Source of the DNA: Yponomeuta sedellus | Lineage: Eukaryota; Arthropoda; Insecta; Lepidoptera; Yponomeutidae | Assembly (NCBI GenBank): GCA_934045075.1 | Contig: OW203747.1 | Coordinates: 8,204,357-8,268,356 of the forward strand | DNA: 64,000 nucleotides | Reading direction: 5' to 3' | Part shown: positions 9,915-21,130 of the stretch, one piece after another | Layout: every line of letters begins with the position of its first letter | Position numbering within the stretch: position 1 is the stretch's first letter | The notes under the pieces: generated by a model | The model's database searches: none | Seen by the model: the letters and a program-made list of their open reading frames with translations, nothing else | Told to the model about the DNA's origin: nothing | Position numbers and translations under genes: made by a program

Positions 9915-10450
9915 TACACATACATAACCTCACGCCTGTATTTCAGAGGGCTAGGCAGAGATCAGGGACTGCCACTTGCCACAATCCTGACAGATCACCT
10001 TCGCTTCATCAACGTTCATAAGTCGTTGCATGCACGCACGCCGGTTCCGGGTACTTTTTATTTTCACCTTTGCTAATAAATCCCCATATCTGGGACGTCC
10101 TAGATATGTCCGACTGGGACGTTCACTACCAGCAGCCCTTCCAGTCACTTTCGCAATATATATTTGTTTCGTCTTCTTCATCCTCTTCTTATGTCCAAAC
10201 CAATGCAACATTCCTTTCTCAATTCTAGTCACTACATCCTCTTTCTGTCCACAAAGTTCTCAAACAGACTATTTCGTATTCTATCATTCAAAGTAACACT
10301 ACACATACTTCTCAAGGACCTGATTTCTACAGCATAAATTATCTTTTTTGCTTCTTTTGCCACACCCAAGTCTCGCTACCATACATAAGTGTTGGGACCA
10401 GCACACCATTGTGAATAGTAACATAGCTCTGATGCTTCTGTTTATACCTA
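9915..10450 (-). pseudogene. RTE-clade reverse transcriptase C-terminal remnant (RTE-C)
   Basis: On the minus strand, 10232-9951 encodes ...RIEKGMLHWFGHKKRM, then a degenerate arginine-rich stretch and [18 protein letters not shown]. This is the characteristic C-terminal region of RTE-type endonuclease/reverse transcriptase proteins (WFGH..RM, then NRRACM.RLM.V.EA). The frame continues upstream to about 10450 with stops. It lacks the YADD core and ends in the family 3' tail near 9915. Confidence 0.8.
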
Positions 10451-10735
10451 AGAAGGTTCTACGTCGTAACGTTAGTAGCTTAACGTGAACTTAGTGGATA
10501 TTGCAGCTGAGGACCCATTAGGCCTTAGTTATTGAGTCTGTTGTGCAACTTCAAGCTGCTGCAATTTAATATCCCATTTAATGCCGCTTCAGTATGACTT
10601 AGCGAAGTCTGCGAACAGTCTTGCTACAGGCTAAGAGTTTGCACGACTACGTCCACGTGGAAAACAGATTGGCTGACAGATTACGTCCGCCCTGAAGGTT
10701 TATTCTAAACACTCGTAAAATAATTTTAGAAATCG

Positions 10736-10893
10736 GCTTGATAACTTCTGACAGTAAGGCCCGCTACTGTCTTACAATCCTCCACCAACCCGGACTTGGC
10801 CCCCGTGGTGAAGTATGGCCTAACCTTCCTGCGATGCAGGAAGAGACCCGTGCCCCAGCAGTGGGGACATACAAGGGTTAATAACGAACGAAT
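10736..10893 (+). repeat. 5S-SINE 3' half
   Basis: Starts at 'ttgataacttctgacagtaaggcccgc' and ends at 'acatacaagggttaataacg'. It is 5'-truncated. Confidence 0.85.
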
Positions 10894-11385
10894 ATAACTT
10901 TCCATTTGCTTAGTATGTTTAAAATATTACGATACACGAACATGAATAAAACTCGTGTATAAAAGGTGTTTTATGGTTAAAATTTAAATTCCAATTATTA
11001 TCAAAGAAACCTAGTCAACAAAGTGGAATGTACCGGTTCAAACCGAAACTAACTGCTTAGTGTGCATTGAGCGGGATCACAGTTCCCAAACTTGTAGCCT
11101 CACCACTAGCTAATATAGGAAACTATACAGGGTGTAACAATATCCGAGTATAGCGGGTAGCACTTGTCAATACGAACTACTTTTACTATGGTAAAAAACC
11201 TCTAGTTCTAAAACCTACTAAAATATATAGACCAGTTGATCGATGCAAGACCAGTAGGCAAATAGATAGGTAACACATTTATTAAGCAATTGGATCTTAT
11301 GCTTTACTTAATTGTACACAAAGAAAGAAATATTTACACGAAACATAGTAAATATGTTTTTAGTTAATTATAAATTCCACACAAC
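10894..11385. other. No gene seen
   Basis: Unclassified DNA between a SINE fragment and the tandem duplication. Confidence 0.4.
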
Positions 11386-11394
11386 ACCGTTGCT

Positions 11395-12433
11395 TGTCCT
11401 TATCCCACACTAAGATACTCTGAGCTTCGGTTGCCAGACAAGCATCACAAACATGTGAATTATTAGAGTAAATGGTTTTTTCGTATTTTTATACCTGCAA
11501 GGTCGCATTTCTTAGACCTGTGGCAATGTTTTTTGTTAGTAGCTCTATAAAACGTGTCATTTCTAATATATATATAATGTGACACCAAGTTCACTTTAAG
11601 TTTTTTCTGCTTCAATTTAAAAACAATTTTATCCTACCTATTCCGAGAGTTTTGTGACTCAAAAATGTTACAATTTTACAGAAATTAATGTGTTGGAAAG
11701 TCGAGCATTTTGACATTTGCACGTGCAACTCGTCTGGCCTTACTACGCGGATGAGCATAGTGTGAACGGCACCATCCATGCACGACTCGCCAGGTAATAC
11801 TTCACTTCGCGCCCCTTCCTCTTAACCAGTTTACGTAAGCGCGTTCGCGAAATTTCTTCTAGAGACAGTCTTCGCCGGAAATTGTCGATGGAGCGAATTA
11901 AGTGCTAGTAATAACTTTTACTCAACATTATTACTTGTCCTTATCTCACACTAAGATTCCCTATGCTTCGGTAACCAACCAAGCATCACAAACATGTCAA
12001 TTATTAGGGTTTTATTGCATTTTTATACCTGTAACGTCACATTTTTGAACCCGTGCACTTCCGACAAAAAACTTTTTTTTTGTTAGTACATCATAAAACG
12101 TGCCAATTCTGGTATGAATATAATGTGCCACCAATTTCATTTTGAGTTTTTTCCAGCTTTAGTACGATAACAATTTTACTACACTACCTATTCCGAGAGT
12201 TTTGCGACTCAAAAATGTTAAAATTTGACAGCAATTAATGTCCTAGAAAGTCGTGCAATTTGACAGCGACTCGCCTGGTCTACGCGGATGAGCAAAGTGT
12301 GAACGACACCCTCCTGCACTACGCGCCCCTTCCTCATAACCAGTTTACGTAAGCGCGTTCGCGAAGTTTCTTGCAGGGAGTGTGGGACCGATTTCGCCGA
12401 AAATTGTCGATGGAGCGAATTAAGTGCTACTAT
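11395..12433. repeat. Old tandem duplication, ~0.5-kb unit
   Basis: About 11395-11910 and 11935-12433 align end to end in direct order with many substitutions and small indels. The best-kept blocks are 'cctattccgagagttttg.gactcaaaaatgtta', 'accagtttacgtaagcgcgttcgcgaa' and 'aattgtcgatggagcgaattaagtgcta'. No frame is conserved between copies. The unit is not one of the dispersed families. Confidence 0.8.
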
Positions 12434-12476
12434 CAATCTGATATTGCGCATTAATTGCGTTTCCGTTCCCTTGCAG

Positions 12477-12545
12477 ACAGCGAAATTCAAGCCCGATGAC
12501 GTCAACAAGGAGGTTACCATTCGTCTCGGCTATAATATTGAAACC
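12477..12545 (+). CDS. Possible orphan host exon, product unrecognised
   Basis: A splice-acceptor-like context (attaat branch-like motif, pyrimidine-rich TTTCCGTTCCCTTGCAG ending at 12476) precedes an open frame reading TAKFKPDDVNKEVTIRLGYN and then IETYH. Codon third positions are GC-rich (aag, ccc, gac, gtc, aac, ctc), unlike the AT-rich surroundings. The frame runs straight into an RTE-C repeat at 12546, so the downstream exon end or donor is missing or replaced. I do not recognise the peptide. It could be a real exon, a captured exon fragment, or chance. Confidence 0.4.
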
Positions 12546-12745
12546 TACCACAACCTCACGCCTGTATCACAGAGGGGTAGGCATAGAGCAGGGACTGCCA
12601 CTTGCCAGATCCTGACAGATTACCTTCGCTTCATTAACGTTCATTAAAGGTTGCATGCACGCACGACGACGGTTCTAGGTTCTTTTTATCTTCTCCTTTG
12701 CTAATACATCTCCTATTTGCTTGAAGTATGTACGCTTGGGACGTA
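12546..12745 (-). repeat. RTE-C 3' fragment
   Basis: Complement of the family tail ('cctcacgcctgtatcacagaggggtaggc', 'gttgcatgcacgcacg'). It abuts the putative exon without a visible target-site duplication. Confidence 0.75.
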
Positions 12746-12814
12746 CTTGCCTGGTTACCATAGTACAAGGTATCCTAGTTTGGGACCAGATCAATTGACC
12801 AGGGAAGTTATTTA

Positions 12815-12975
12815 GATAGATAGATAGAACACTTTATTGCACAACCAGAAAAATATTACAACCATGATTTCTTAAGTCTAAGTAATGTTATACAATTGGC
12901 GGTCTTATCGCTAAGAGCGATCTCTTCCAGACAACCTTTGGATGGAGTGGATTGCATGAAGAATATAGTCGGTAC
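12815..12975 (-). repeat. LINE 3' tail (E-tail)
   Basis: (TAGA)n followed by 'acactttattgcacaa', then 'acaattggcggtcttatcgctaagagcgatctcttccagacaacctt'. This is the complement of a non-LTR 3' UTR ending in AATAAAGTGTTCT and a tetranucleotide tail. Opposite-orientation copies are at 24460 and 58795. Confidence 0.75.
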
Positions 12976-13740
12976 GTGGTGCCTTTACATAAATAATTAA
13001 ATCGAAAATATATTGATAACAAACAGCAAAAGAATATAATGTACTTTATATGGTAGGTAATTATAAGTAATTATGTTCAATTACTTATAATTACCTACCA
13101 TATAAAGTACATGATATTTAAATAATAATATAAATAGATACCTAAAAATAAATACATTTACCATTAAATACATATAGGTAAGCAACAATTTATTATTAAT
13201 TAATTTATAGATATTGTAGGTATAAGATAAAATAGGAATATTCTTTAATGTATACCAGAAAACTGATACAGAAACAGCAGATACAGTTAATATACAATTG
13301 GCGGCCTTATGGCTAATAGAAAATTTCTTCCAGGCAACCTCAAATCGTAGAATTACTTACGATCGCAATTCATCATTCGATCGCAAATTGTAATAATTTA
13401 CAATTTAAATTTTATCAACTACGATTACATACATAATACGGTATGGTGTTCAAAGTTCAAAAGGATCACAACAAGTAAAAACAGACTCTCAAACAATGTT
13501 TTACCCACCTGTTCGAAATAAAAGGCTCCGAAAAAACCAGTTGTTTGTAACCTGTTCGACGCCCTTGGTAACAAAATAAGACCGCCGAAGCCTCCCGAAG
13601 GCTTTCCGGAGCACCTGTTGGTCCCATTTATCCTAAAAATTTTGGTTCGGCACAAAAACTCGTTTTACCACTGTACGGGGTGGATAGATAGATCAAGATC
13701 GCTTGATTGTACACAAAAATAAAATGTAGAGTGATTATTT
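12976..13740. other. No gene; hairpin and repeat scraps
   Basis: Holds a hairpin (13039-13112), an E-tail scrap at 13285-13345 and a repeat shared with 1137-1195. A minus frame at 13425-13655 has no recognisable domain. Confidence 0.5.
13039..13112. repeat. 34-bp-arm perfect hairpin
   Basis: ATGTACTTTATATGGTAGGT... and its exact complement are separated by about 6 nt. Confidence 0.9.
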
Positions 13741-13744
13741 ACAT

Positions 13745-14007
13745 TTGTCTAAACTCGGAAGGTTGTGGGTTCGAATCCTGGCGTGTACCGATAAGTTTGT
13801 TTTCTAAATGCATAACATTAACTTTTAACATTTACATTCAGGCACATACATTGCTTCTGTCCCTACACAAGAATAGAACAGCGACATCACAGACGTGTAA
13901 ACATACAAAACCTTGAGGGATTTGTTTTTGTCCCCAGCCGGGGCTCGAACCCGGAAACTCTTGCATGGAAGGCAGACGCACGACCGCTGCGCCACAGTGG
14001 CCATCCT
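13745..14007 (-). mobile_element. tRNA-headed SINE (tJ) beside a B-box scrap
   Basis: Residues 13805-14007 read, on the minus strand, 'ggcgcagcggtcgtgcgtctgcctt', CCCGGGTTCGAG..CCGGC, then a 3' body with 'acatgtttgtgat.tcgctgttc' and 'cagaagcaatgtatgt'. This is the family seen at 37800, 49424 and 53613. A separate B-box-like GTGGGTTCGAATCC lies at 13766 on the plus strand. Confidence 0.7.
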
Positions 14008-14062
14008 GTGTGGCGCAGCGGTTGATGACTTTTATATTTGTGACGTTACAATAGCAATCGAA

Positions 14063-14135
14063 ATCAACCCTTGTATGTCCCCGCTGCTGGGGAACGGGTC
14101 TCTTGCTGCATTGCAGGAAGGTTAGGCCATACCCT
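14063..14135 (-). repeat. 5S-SINE 3' terminal fragment
   Basis: 'atcaacccttgtatgtcccc...ggaaggttaggccatac' only. Confidence 0.75.
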
Positions 14136-14446
14136 GGTATCTTGTCTGTGTTTTTGTTCAACCATTGCTGTACAACCATTGTATTATATAAATGATAAGG
14201 TTATATTATTGCATTCAAGTGTTTTTCTTATCTGTCGTGATTTCTCGTGTCGCCGCGCAGGCCCCGTCAAAAAACCAGTGGTCTCGGGTTCATAACCCGT
14301 GACAATATGCTGAGACAGCGGCCTTTTTATAACCATAACACATATTGGCATCAACCTATGTAATATTATAATAGATTATGGTAGTTATAAACTGTTTGTG
14401 TCTGCATGTTAGTCTAGTATATTATTACAGTCTATGTTACTTAAGA
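14136..14446. other. No gene seen
   Basis: Unclassified; a B-box-like 'gtctcgggttcataacccg' near 14281 may be a SINE scrap. Confidence 0.4.
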
Positions 14447-14616
14447 TAGATAGATAGAATATTCTTTATTGCATGTACACCAAGGATTACATAAGAGACT
14501 ATGTGTAAGTGTATTTAAATCTTCCGTTCTATGTTGCCATTCATTGTATGTTCTATTTGGTGTTATGGTTTATGAATAAACATTTCTTTCTTACTTACTT
14601 ACTTACTTACTTACTC
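14447..14616. repeat. LINE tails and (TTAC)n
   Basis: A 'gatagatagaatattctttattgca' minus tail is followed by 'atgaataaacatttctttc' and (TTAC)n, a plus-oriented LINE 3' tail that abuts the duplicated block. Confidence 0.65.
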
Positions 14617-14862
14617 CACCACGGGGGTCGAGTCCGGGTTGGTGGAGGATTGTAAGACAGTGGCGCGTCTTACTGTCAGAAGTTATCAAGCAGCCCATAA
14701 GGCCTCTAACGTATTGTTAGAATATAAGTAGACAAGTCCAATAGAAATCGTGCGCTTTAATAAGAGTCTGTTTTACTGCCCAACAAAATAATACTTAGAT
14801 CTTTGCAAATAGAGTTACTCCCTAAACGTCAATGGAGGCGTAAACCTAGGCATAAACCTGGA

Positions 14863-15046
14863 AATTCCACCCATGCCGGGATTCGAACCCGCGACCTCTG
14901 GCTATCTGTGCCAGCGCTCTTTCCAACTGAGCTAATAACACGGATAGCCAGTGGTCGCGGGTTCGAATCCCGGCATGGGTGGAATTTTTTGCCTCTAAAT
15001 AGGTTTTTAAAATTGTCCTTAGCACGGGTTAGTGCATTAAAAGATT
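14863..15046. mobile_element. tI repeat, foldback form (copy 1)
   Basis: A minus-oriented tRNA-like head (complement of TTCGAATCCCGGC and of the A box) meets, at about 14932, a plus-oriented head and tail (GGTTCGAATCCCGGCATGGG ... 'gtccttagcacgggttagtgc'). The two halves can fold on each other over about 70 bp. Confidence 0.8.
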
Positions 15047-15448
15047 ATATAATTAAACCTAGAACAATGCTGTTGAGTCGGCGGAGGGACTCTTGGATTC
15101 GGACTCTTGCCAGGCTCATCCACGGACGGCATTTGGGGCAATGATTTTCTTTCCTAAATGACTTACGTTGGTGAGGTTACAATGGCAATATCACTCGGTA
15201 TTGTAAAGGAAAACATCGTGAAGAAATCGAAGAAATTTCAATTTTTTAGCATACGTATTTTGTTGTCTTAAAGAAAACTAGATAGAAAATAAAACGACAA
15301 ATATTTTTTTAATTTTCGGATATTCGATGAATTTCATTCATAATTTTCTGTTTGAATTGCGTCTTATTCTAAAAGGAGGTAAACGCCAAATGATGTCACA
15401 CATACGGCTTAATAATACCAATGATAATACTAACACCCTTGCCGACTT

Positions 15449-15682
15449 TTTAAAAACCATTCCATGCTTTGCAAGGCACGCTAAGTCATTGGTGCCGGCT
15501 GTCATGTAATGGCAGTTGTCAGAGGCATGGGCGACTTGATAGCTTCTGACAGTAAGGCCCGCCACTGTGTTACAATCCTCCACCAACCCGGACTTGACCC
15601 TCATTTAGGAGTATGGCTAAACCTCTTGCGATGCAGAAAGAGACCCGTGCCCTAGCAGTGGGGACGTACAAAGGGTTGATAC
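15449..15682 (+). repeat. 5S-SINE, 5'-truncated
   Basis: Runs from 'ccatgctttgcaaggcacgctaag' to 'acgtacaaagggttgata', with a degraded GTGGTGGAG region. It is duplicated at 17731-17964. Confidence 0.85.
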
Positions 15683-15984
15683 CATCGACATAAATACCTA
15701 TCTTGCATATTCGTTTTTAGTCTATTGATTTTCTTTGCGTATTTCAGCTTTTCAGTTTTTCACCCACCTTAAAAGGCCCGTGACTATAAAAAGAACTTCC
15801 TACCAGCGCGAAACATTGTGAATGAAAATGGGGCTGAACTGAATAATTGAAAATTGAGCACCTTAATGGAAAAGGGCGGTGCTATGTCTCCAGTTAACCT
15901 ACATTCTGAAGGTTGCTCTGTATTGTATACTTTAACACAGTAAAGAACCTGTAGGCATCACACCTAAGCACATTTTTTTGTGTA

Positions 15985-16082
15985 GCCTAAAATCGTCCCA
16001 CTCTAGGACACAGGCCCTCTCTCAAGGTGAGAGTAAGGGCTTTTTAACCACGCGTGCCCGCCGAGGATTGACAATGGGCATT
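15985..16082 (-). repeat. Lep-SINE 3' fragment
   Basis: Complement of the 'gcccac...ctctc...gagaggg.ctgtg' tail. It is duplicated at 18267-18364. Confidence 0.6.
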
Positions 16083-16494
16083 GTCACATCCTATTTTTTA
16101 TTCTATGAATCTATTATAATATGACTATAATATAAGAAACTAATTTGAATATTTTCTTAATTTTTGATGTAATTATTTTTTTATTAATTATTTAAGGTTT
16201 TGTAAGAATGACGTCACCACTGGCATTATGAACTACGTTCATTGAATTTATTCATGATAAAAAAAAGTTGACGTTTGACAAAAATGTTGTTGTTGACGAT
16301 TTTTTTTTTTAATATTGTAGACAATGGAACTAGCACTTTAGAGCTAATGATGACGTCATTGAAAGAAAAATGAAGTGAACATTATTGTGCAATAAATATT
16401 AATAATCCGTTTTTTATTTTACCTATTTAAACCCCTAATAGTAATCAGTATCCCTATTTCTCGAAATGGTTTTCACTTTACGACCTACGATGCC

Positions 16495-16697
16495 TCCCTA
16501 ATCAATGCCTATTTCAAGCGCTACGGAATTTGAACACGACAGATACTCAGATTAACTCAAGATGTTTTCCTTCACAGTAAGCGAGTGGTCTTGCTACTGC
16601 AAATAAACGTAACTTATAAAACAAAGCATGCACGTACTGGGAATAGAAGCTGGGTCTCTGACTTTCGAGTCTATTGTTCTACACACTGGGCTATGTG
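16495..16697 (-). repeat. Lep-SINE with decayed tRNA head
   Basis: Carries 'atgttttccttcacagtaagcgag' and the complement of a B box near 16640 ('gggaatagaagctgggtctctg'). It is duplicated downstream. Confidence 0.55.
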
Positions 16698-16833
16698 ACG
16701 GCGGAGAAAAAAGTCCATAAACAAGAAATATCTCTGTTTTTAAACAAGACAGTCACTTGACCCCAGTTTCGTCTGATAGGAAAGGTAGTAAATACGTATA
16801 TTACTCTACCGCTCCTGTTTCATTTAGTACATT

Positions 16834-16900
16834 AAAGGTTTTATAGATAAGACCTTAATAATAATATCACTTCTTTGGAATAATATTACATATTGATGAA
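16834..16900. other. Junction spacer between duplicates
   Basis: These 67 bp have no counterpart at the end of copy 2 and mark the tandem junction. Confidence 0.7.
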
Positions 16901-17144
16901 CCACGGGGGTCGAGTCCGGGTTGGTGGAGGATTGTAAGACAGTGGCGCGTCTTACTGTCAGAAGTTATCAAGCAGCCCATAAGGCCTCTAACGTATTGTT
17001 AGAATATAAGTAGACAAGTCCAATAGAAATCGTGCGCTTTAATAAGAGTCTGTTTTACTGCCCAACAAAATAATACTTAGATCTTTGCAAATAGAGTTAC
17101 TCCCTAAACGTCAATGGAGGCGTAAACCTAGGCATAAACCTGGA

Positions 17145-17328
17145 AATTCCACCCATGCCGGGATTCGAACCCGCGACCTCTGGCTATCTGTGCCAGCGCT
17201 CTTTCCAACTGAGCTAATAACACGGATAGCCAGTGGTCGCGGGTTCGAATCCCGGCATGGGTGGAATTTTTTGCCTCTAAATAGGTTTTTAAAATTGTCC
17301 TTAGCACGGGTTAGTGCATTAAAAGATT
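17145..17328. mobile_element. tI repeat, foldback form (copy 2)
   Basis: Identical duplicate of 14863-15046. Confidence 0.8.
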
Positions 17329-17730
17329 ATATAATTAAACCTAGAACAATGCTGTTGAGTCGGCGGAGGGACTCTTGGATTCGGACTCTTGCCAGGCTCA
17401 TCCACGGACGGCATTTGGGGCAATGATTTTCTTTCCTAAATGACTTACGTTGGTGAGGTTACAATGGCAATATCACTCGGTATTGTAAAGGAAAACATCG
17501 TGAAGAAATCGAAGAAATTTCAATTTTTTAGCATACGTATTTTGTTGTCTTAAAGAAAACTAGATAGAAAATAAAACGACAAATATTTTTTTAATTTTCG
17601 GATATTCGATGAATTTCATTCATAATTTTCTGTTTGAATTGCGTCTTATTCTAAAAGGAGGTAAACGCCAAATGATGTCACACATACGGCTTAATAATAC
17701 CAATGATAATACTAACACCCTTGCCGACTT

Positions 17731-17964
17731 TTTAAAAACCATTCCATGCTTTGCAAGGCACGCTAAGTCATTGGTGCCGGCTGTCATGTAATGGCAGTTG
17801 TCAGAGGCATGGGCGACTTGATAGCTTCTGACAGTAAGGCCCGCCACTGTGTTACAATCCTCCACCAACCCGGACTTGACCCTCATTTAGGAGTATGGCT
17901 AAACCTCTTGCGATGCAGAAAGAGACCCGTGCCCTAGCAGTGGGGACGTACAAAGGGTTGATAC
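17731..17964 (+). repeat. 5S-SINE, 5'-truncated (copy 2)
   Basis: Identical duplicate of 15449-15682. Confidence 0.85.
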
Positions 17965-19067
17965 CATCGACATAAATACCTATCTTGCATATTCGTTTTT
18001 AGTCTATTGATTTTCTTTGCGTATTTCAGCTTTTCAGTTTTTCACCCACCTTAAAAGGCCCGTGACTATAAAAAGAACTTCCTACCAGCGCGAAACATTG
18101 TGAATGAAAATGGGGCTGAACTGAATAATTGAAAATTGAGCACCTTAATGGAAAAGGGCGGTGCTATGTCTCCAGTTAACCTACATTCTGAAGGTTGCTC
18201 TGTATTGTATACTTTAACACAGTAAAGAACCTGTAGGCATCACACCTAAGCACATTTTTTTGTGTAGCCTAAAATCGTCCCACTCTAGGACACAGGCCCT
18301 CTCTCAAGGTGAGAGTAAGGGCTTTTTAACCACGCGTGCCCGCCGAGGATTGACAATGGGCATTGTCACATCCTATTTTTTATTCTATGAATCTATTATA
18401 ATATGACTATAATATAAGAAACTAATTTGAATATTTTCTTAATTTTTGATGTAATTATTTTTTTATTAATTATTTTAAGTTTTGTAAGTATGACGTCACC
18501 ACTGGCATTATGAACTACGTTCATTGAATTTATTCATGATAAAAAAAAGTTGACGTTTGACAAAAATGTTGTTGTTGACGATTTTTTTTTGAAATATTGT
18601 AGACAATGGAACTACCGCTTTAGAGCTAATGATGACGTCATTGAAAGAAAAATGAAGTGAACATTATTGTGCAATAAATATTAATAATCCGTTTTTTATT
18701 TTACCTATTTAAACCCCTAATAGTAATCAGTATCCCTATTTCTCGAAATGGTTTTCACTTTACGACCTACGATGCCTCCCTAATCAATGCCTATTTCAAG
18801 CGCTACGGAATTTGAACACGACAGATACTCAGATTAACTCAAGATGTTTTCCTTCACAGTAAGCGAGTGGTCTTGCTACTGCAAATAAACGTAACTTATA
18901 AAACAAAGCATGCACGTACTGGGAATAGAAGCTGGGTCTCTGACTTTCGAGTCTATTGTTCTACCCACTGGGCTATGTGACGGCCGGCCCTCAGACGGAA
19001 CCGCGTTGACAAAAAAATAAAGAAAAAAGTCCTTAAACAAGAAATATCTTTGTTTTTAAACAAGACA

Positions 19068-19620
19068 GTCACTTGACTCCAGTTTCGTCTGATAGGAAAG
19101 GAAGTAAATAAGTATATTACTCTACCGCTCCTGTTTCATTTAGTACATTTAAATTGCAATTAAAATTTACCTTGCAACATTTAAATTGCAATTAAAATTT
19201 ACCCTATCGAACACTCTCTGGTAACCCAGCCTCAGTCATCTGTCCTAAGATATCGGGGAAATCTATCGGTAAAGTATGACTTTTTAGTCGAAAACTGGAC
19301 GCCATTTTATATAACATGCTGCCAAATCTCATAAGACACTTGGCCCCAGTTTCGCCTGATAAGAAACGAAGTTAATAGGTATATTGCCCCCCCCCCCCTC
19401 CACCTTGATGCATTTATTAAATTTTAATTACAATTACAATTTACCCTATCGAATACACTTTGGTCACCCAACGTTAGTCATCTGTCCGAAGGTATCGGCA
19501 AAATCTACCGGTAAATTATGACTTTTGAGGCGAAACTGCCATATTTCCATAGTAACCCGGGACTATTTTAGATAACACGCTGCCAAATTTATAAACAAAG
19601 TTCATGAACTTGCGAGAAAA
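19068..19620. repeat. Diverged ~0.27-kb tandem units of a MITE remnant
   Basis: 'cagtttcgtctgataggaaa ... aatttaccctatcgaacac ... gtaacccagcctcagtcatctgtcc' repeats from about 19340 with substitutions. A 34-bp step ('aacatttaaattgcaattaa') is also doubled at 19146-19206, and a C13 run lies at 19387. Confidence 0.7.
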
Positions 19621-19740
19621 TATCAATTTTTGCCATGAAATGTCAGTTTTGGGGTTACAATATTGTTTACTAAATTAGACAAGTAAGGATAAATGGACTG
19701 TATCTACAATTACAACTCCGGAATAAAATTTCTCTATAGG

Positions 19741-19879
19741 CCACTTTCTGAATTTAAAATTTAGCTAAGTAAATACGTAACTGTAACTTAACTGTGATGC
19801 CTTTCGAATTTCTCAGCAAAGAGCGTTACAAAACGTTATTTAAGTATTTACTTAGTGAAATTCTCAATTCAGAAACCGT
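19741..19879. mobile_element. MITE-2, short copy
   Basis: Left TTTCTGAATTTAAAATTTAG and right TTCTCAATTCAGAAA are inverted, with TAAGTAAATA just inside both ends. The body is non-coding. Confidence 0.65.
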
Positions 19880-20054
19880 CGCTATGACTGAACGGACAAC
19901 TTTTAGCAACAGCAAAAAATAAAGCCAAAAAGTCATCATCGAACGCCGCTGAGAGTTAAGCAAACAATTATTATAAGTCCTGCTTGCCCCAAATATTTAA
20001 ATGAACTGGGTAGTCTATTTTTCTTACCTTGTTCAATTAAGTAAACAAGAATCT

Positions 20055-20361
20055 CCCAGTAAGTATGACTTTTAGTCGAAAACTGCCATATTCCCATAAA
20101 CGAAGTAACCCGGCACACTATTTTAGATATCAAGCTGCCAAATCTATAAGCAAAGTTCACGAACTTGCCAGAAAATATCTATTTTTGCCATGAAATTTGG
20201 CAATTTTGAAGTTAGAATCTTGTTTACTAAATTAGACAAGTGAGGATCTATAAGCAAAGTTCACGAACTTGCGAGAAAATATCTATTTTTGGCATTAAAT
20301 TTGGCAATTTTGAGGTTAGAATCTTGTTTACCAAATTAGACAAGTAAGGATAAATAGACTG
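20055..20361. mobile_element. MITE-M remnant with 104-bp tandem step
   Basis: Ends in ACAAGTAAGGATAAATAGAC followed by TGTA, the terminus of the complete MITE-M at 46897. Residues 20144-20247 are repeated at 20248-20351. Confidence 0.75.
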
Positions 20362-20864
20362 TATACAGGGTGTCTCATTCAAATCGGTCAGTATGGGAAA
20401 GTCTGAAACTATAAGACATACGAAGATCTGTTCTGAGGAACCATGTCATCGATTTTAATAACAAGAAAAACTGCATTCATACATTTAAAAAAACATCTGT
20501 ACTCCGTTCGGGAATCGAACCCGGTTGTTGTAAAAAAAAAACCTACACTATTTCTATTTAGGTATCGATTGTGTAGGTCTTAAGCAGTAAATGTCTGTAT
20601 GAAACATGATGTCTAAAATGAATAAAATGCATTGTTTTCATAATAAATGCAATCGTAAGATCGTTACCTAAACGTGTTGAATATTGTATTAAAAAGTCGG
20701 TGGTCACTTCGAGCACCTTCTAAAATAAATTAAAGTATGTGAAAACAATGCATTTTATTCTTGTTATCAAAATCAATGACATGGTTCCTCAGAACAGATC
20801 TTCGTATGTCTTATAGTTTCAGACTTTCCCATACTGACCGATTTGAATGAGACACCCTGTATAT
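20362..20864. mobile_element. Foldback element H, copy 1 (right arm deleted)
   Basis: Termini TATACAGGGTGTCTCATTCA and its exact complement extend as ~95-bp inverted repeats. The left arm continues to about 20640 and includes a B-box-like CGGGAATCGAACCCGG. The right arm lacks the corresponding ~185 bp. TA flanks suggest mariner-type target choice. The left end abuts the MITE-M terminus. There is no coding capacity. Confidence 0.85.
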
Positions 20865-21130
20865 TCCGCAATCCTTAGAATTTGAATTATCGCACCTCAA
20901 TTTAAACGATCGATTTATTCTACCTGGCTACTTTACTACAACTTTAAGAGATTAAAGTTGTGAGGATTCCACCTTTGAAATATTGAAATGGCAAAGCTTC
21001 CGTGGTCTAATACTTCCTATTCAAGAAAGAACCCGCATCAAATTTGTTTTGCGATACTATACCTACCTAAGTAGCGTACGTAAATCTATTATCTCAACAA
21101 TAATCTCGTTATCGGTTAATTTAGTAATCT

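Larger units (their letters stand above)
14619..16833 (+). repeat. 2.2-kb direct tandem duplication, copy 1
   Basis: Matches 16901-19149 at a constant offset of 2282 bp. By eye 14619 to about 16193 is identical base for base. Beyond that, substitutions and small indels appear, with a ~34-bp segment absent near 16697. The block contains 5S-SINE fragments, a tI foldback and Lep-SINE pieces. Its repeated short open frames (113, 60 and 88 residues) arise from these repeats and are not genes. Confidence 0.95.
16901..19149 (+). repeat. 2.2-kb direct tandem duplication, copy 2
   Basis: Counterpart of 14619-16833. It retains a segment near 18982-19018 (GGCCGGCCCTCAGACGG...) that copy 1 lacks. Similarity stops at 19149, where the local MITE-M remnant begins. 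Confidence 0.95.

Noticed and set aside
14803..15604. Identical 113-, 60- and 88-residue frames present in both duplicated blocks
   Set aside because: They are composed of tI and 5S-SINE sequence; their identity follows from the DNA duplication, not selection.
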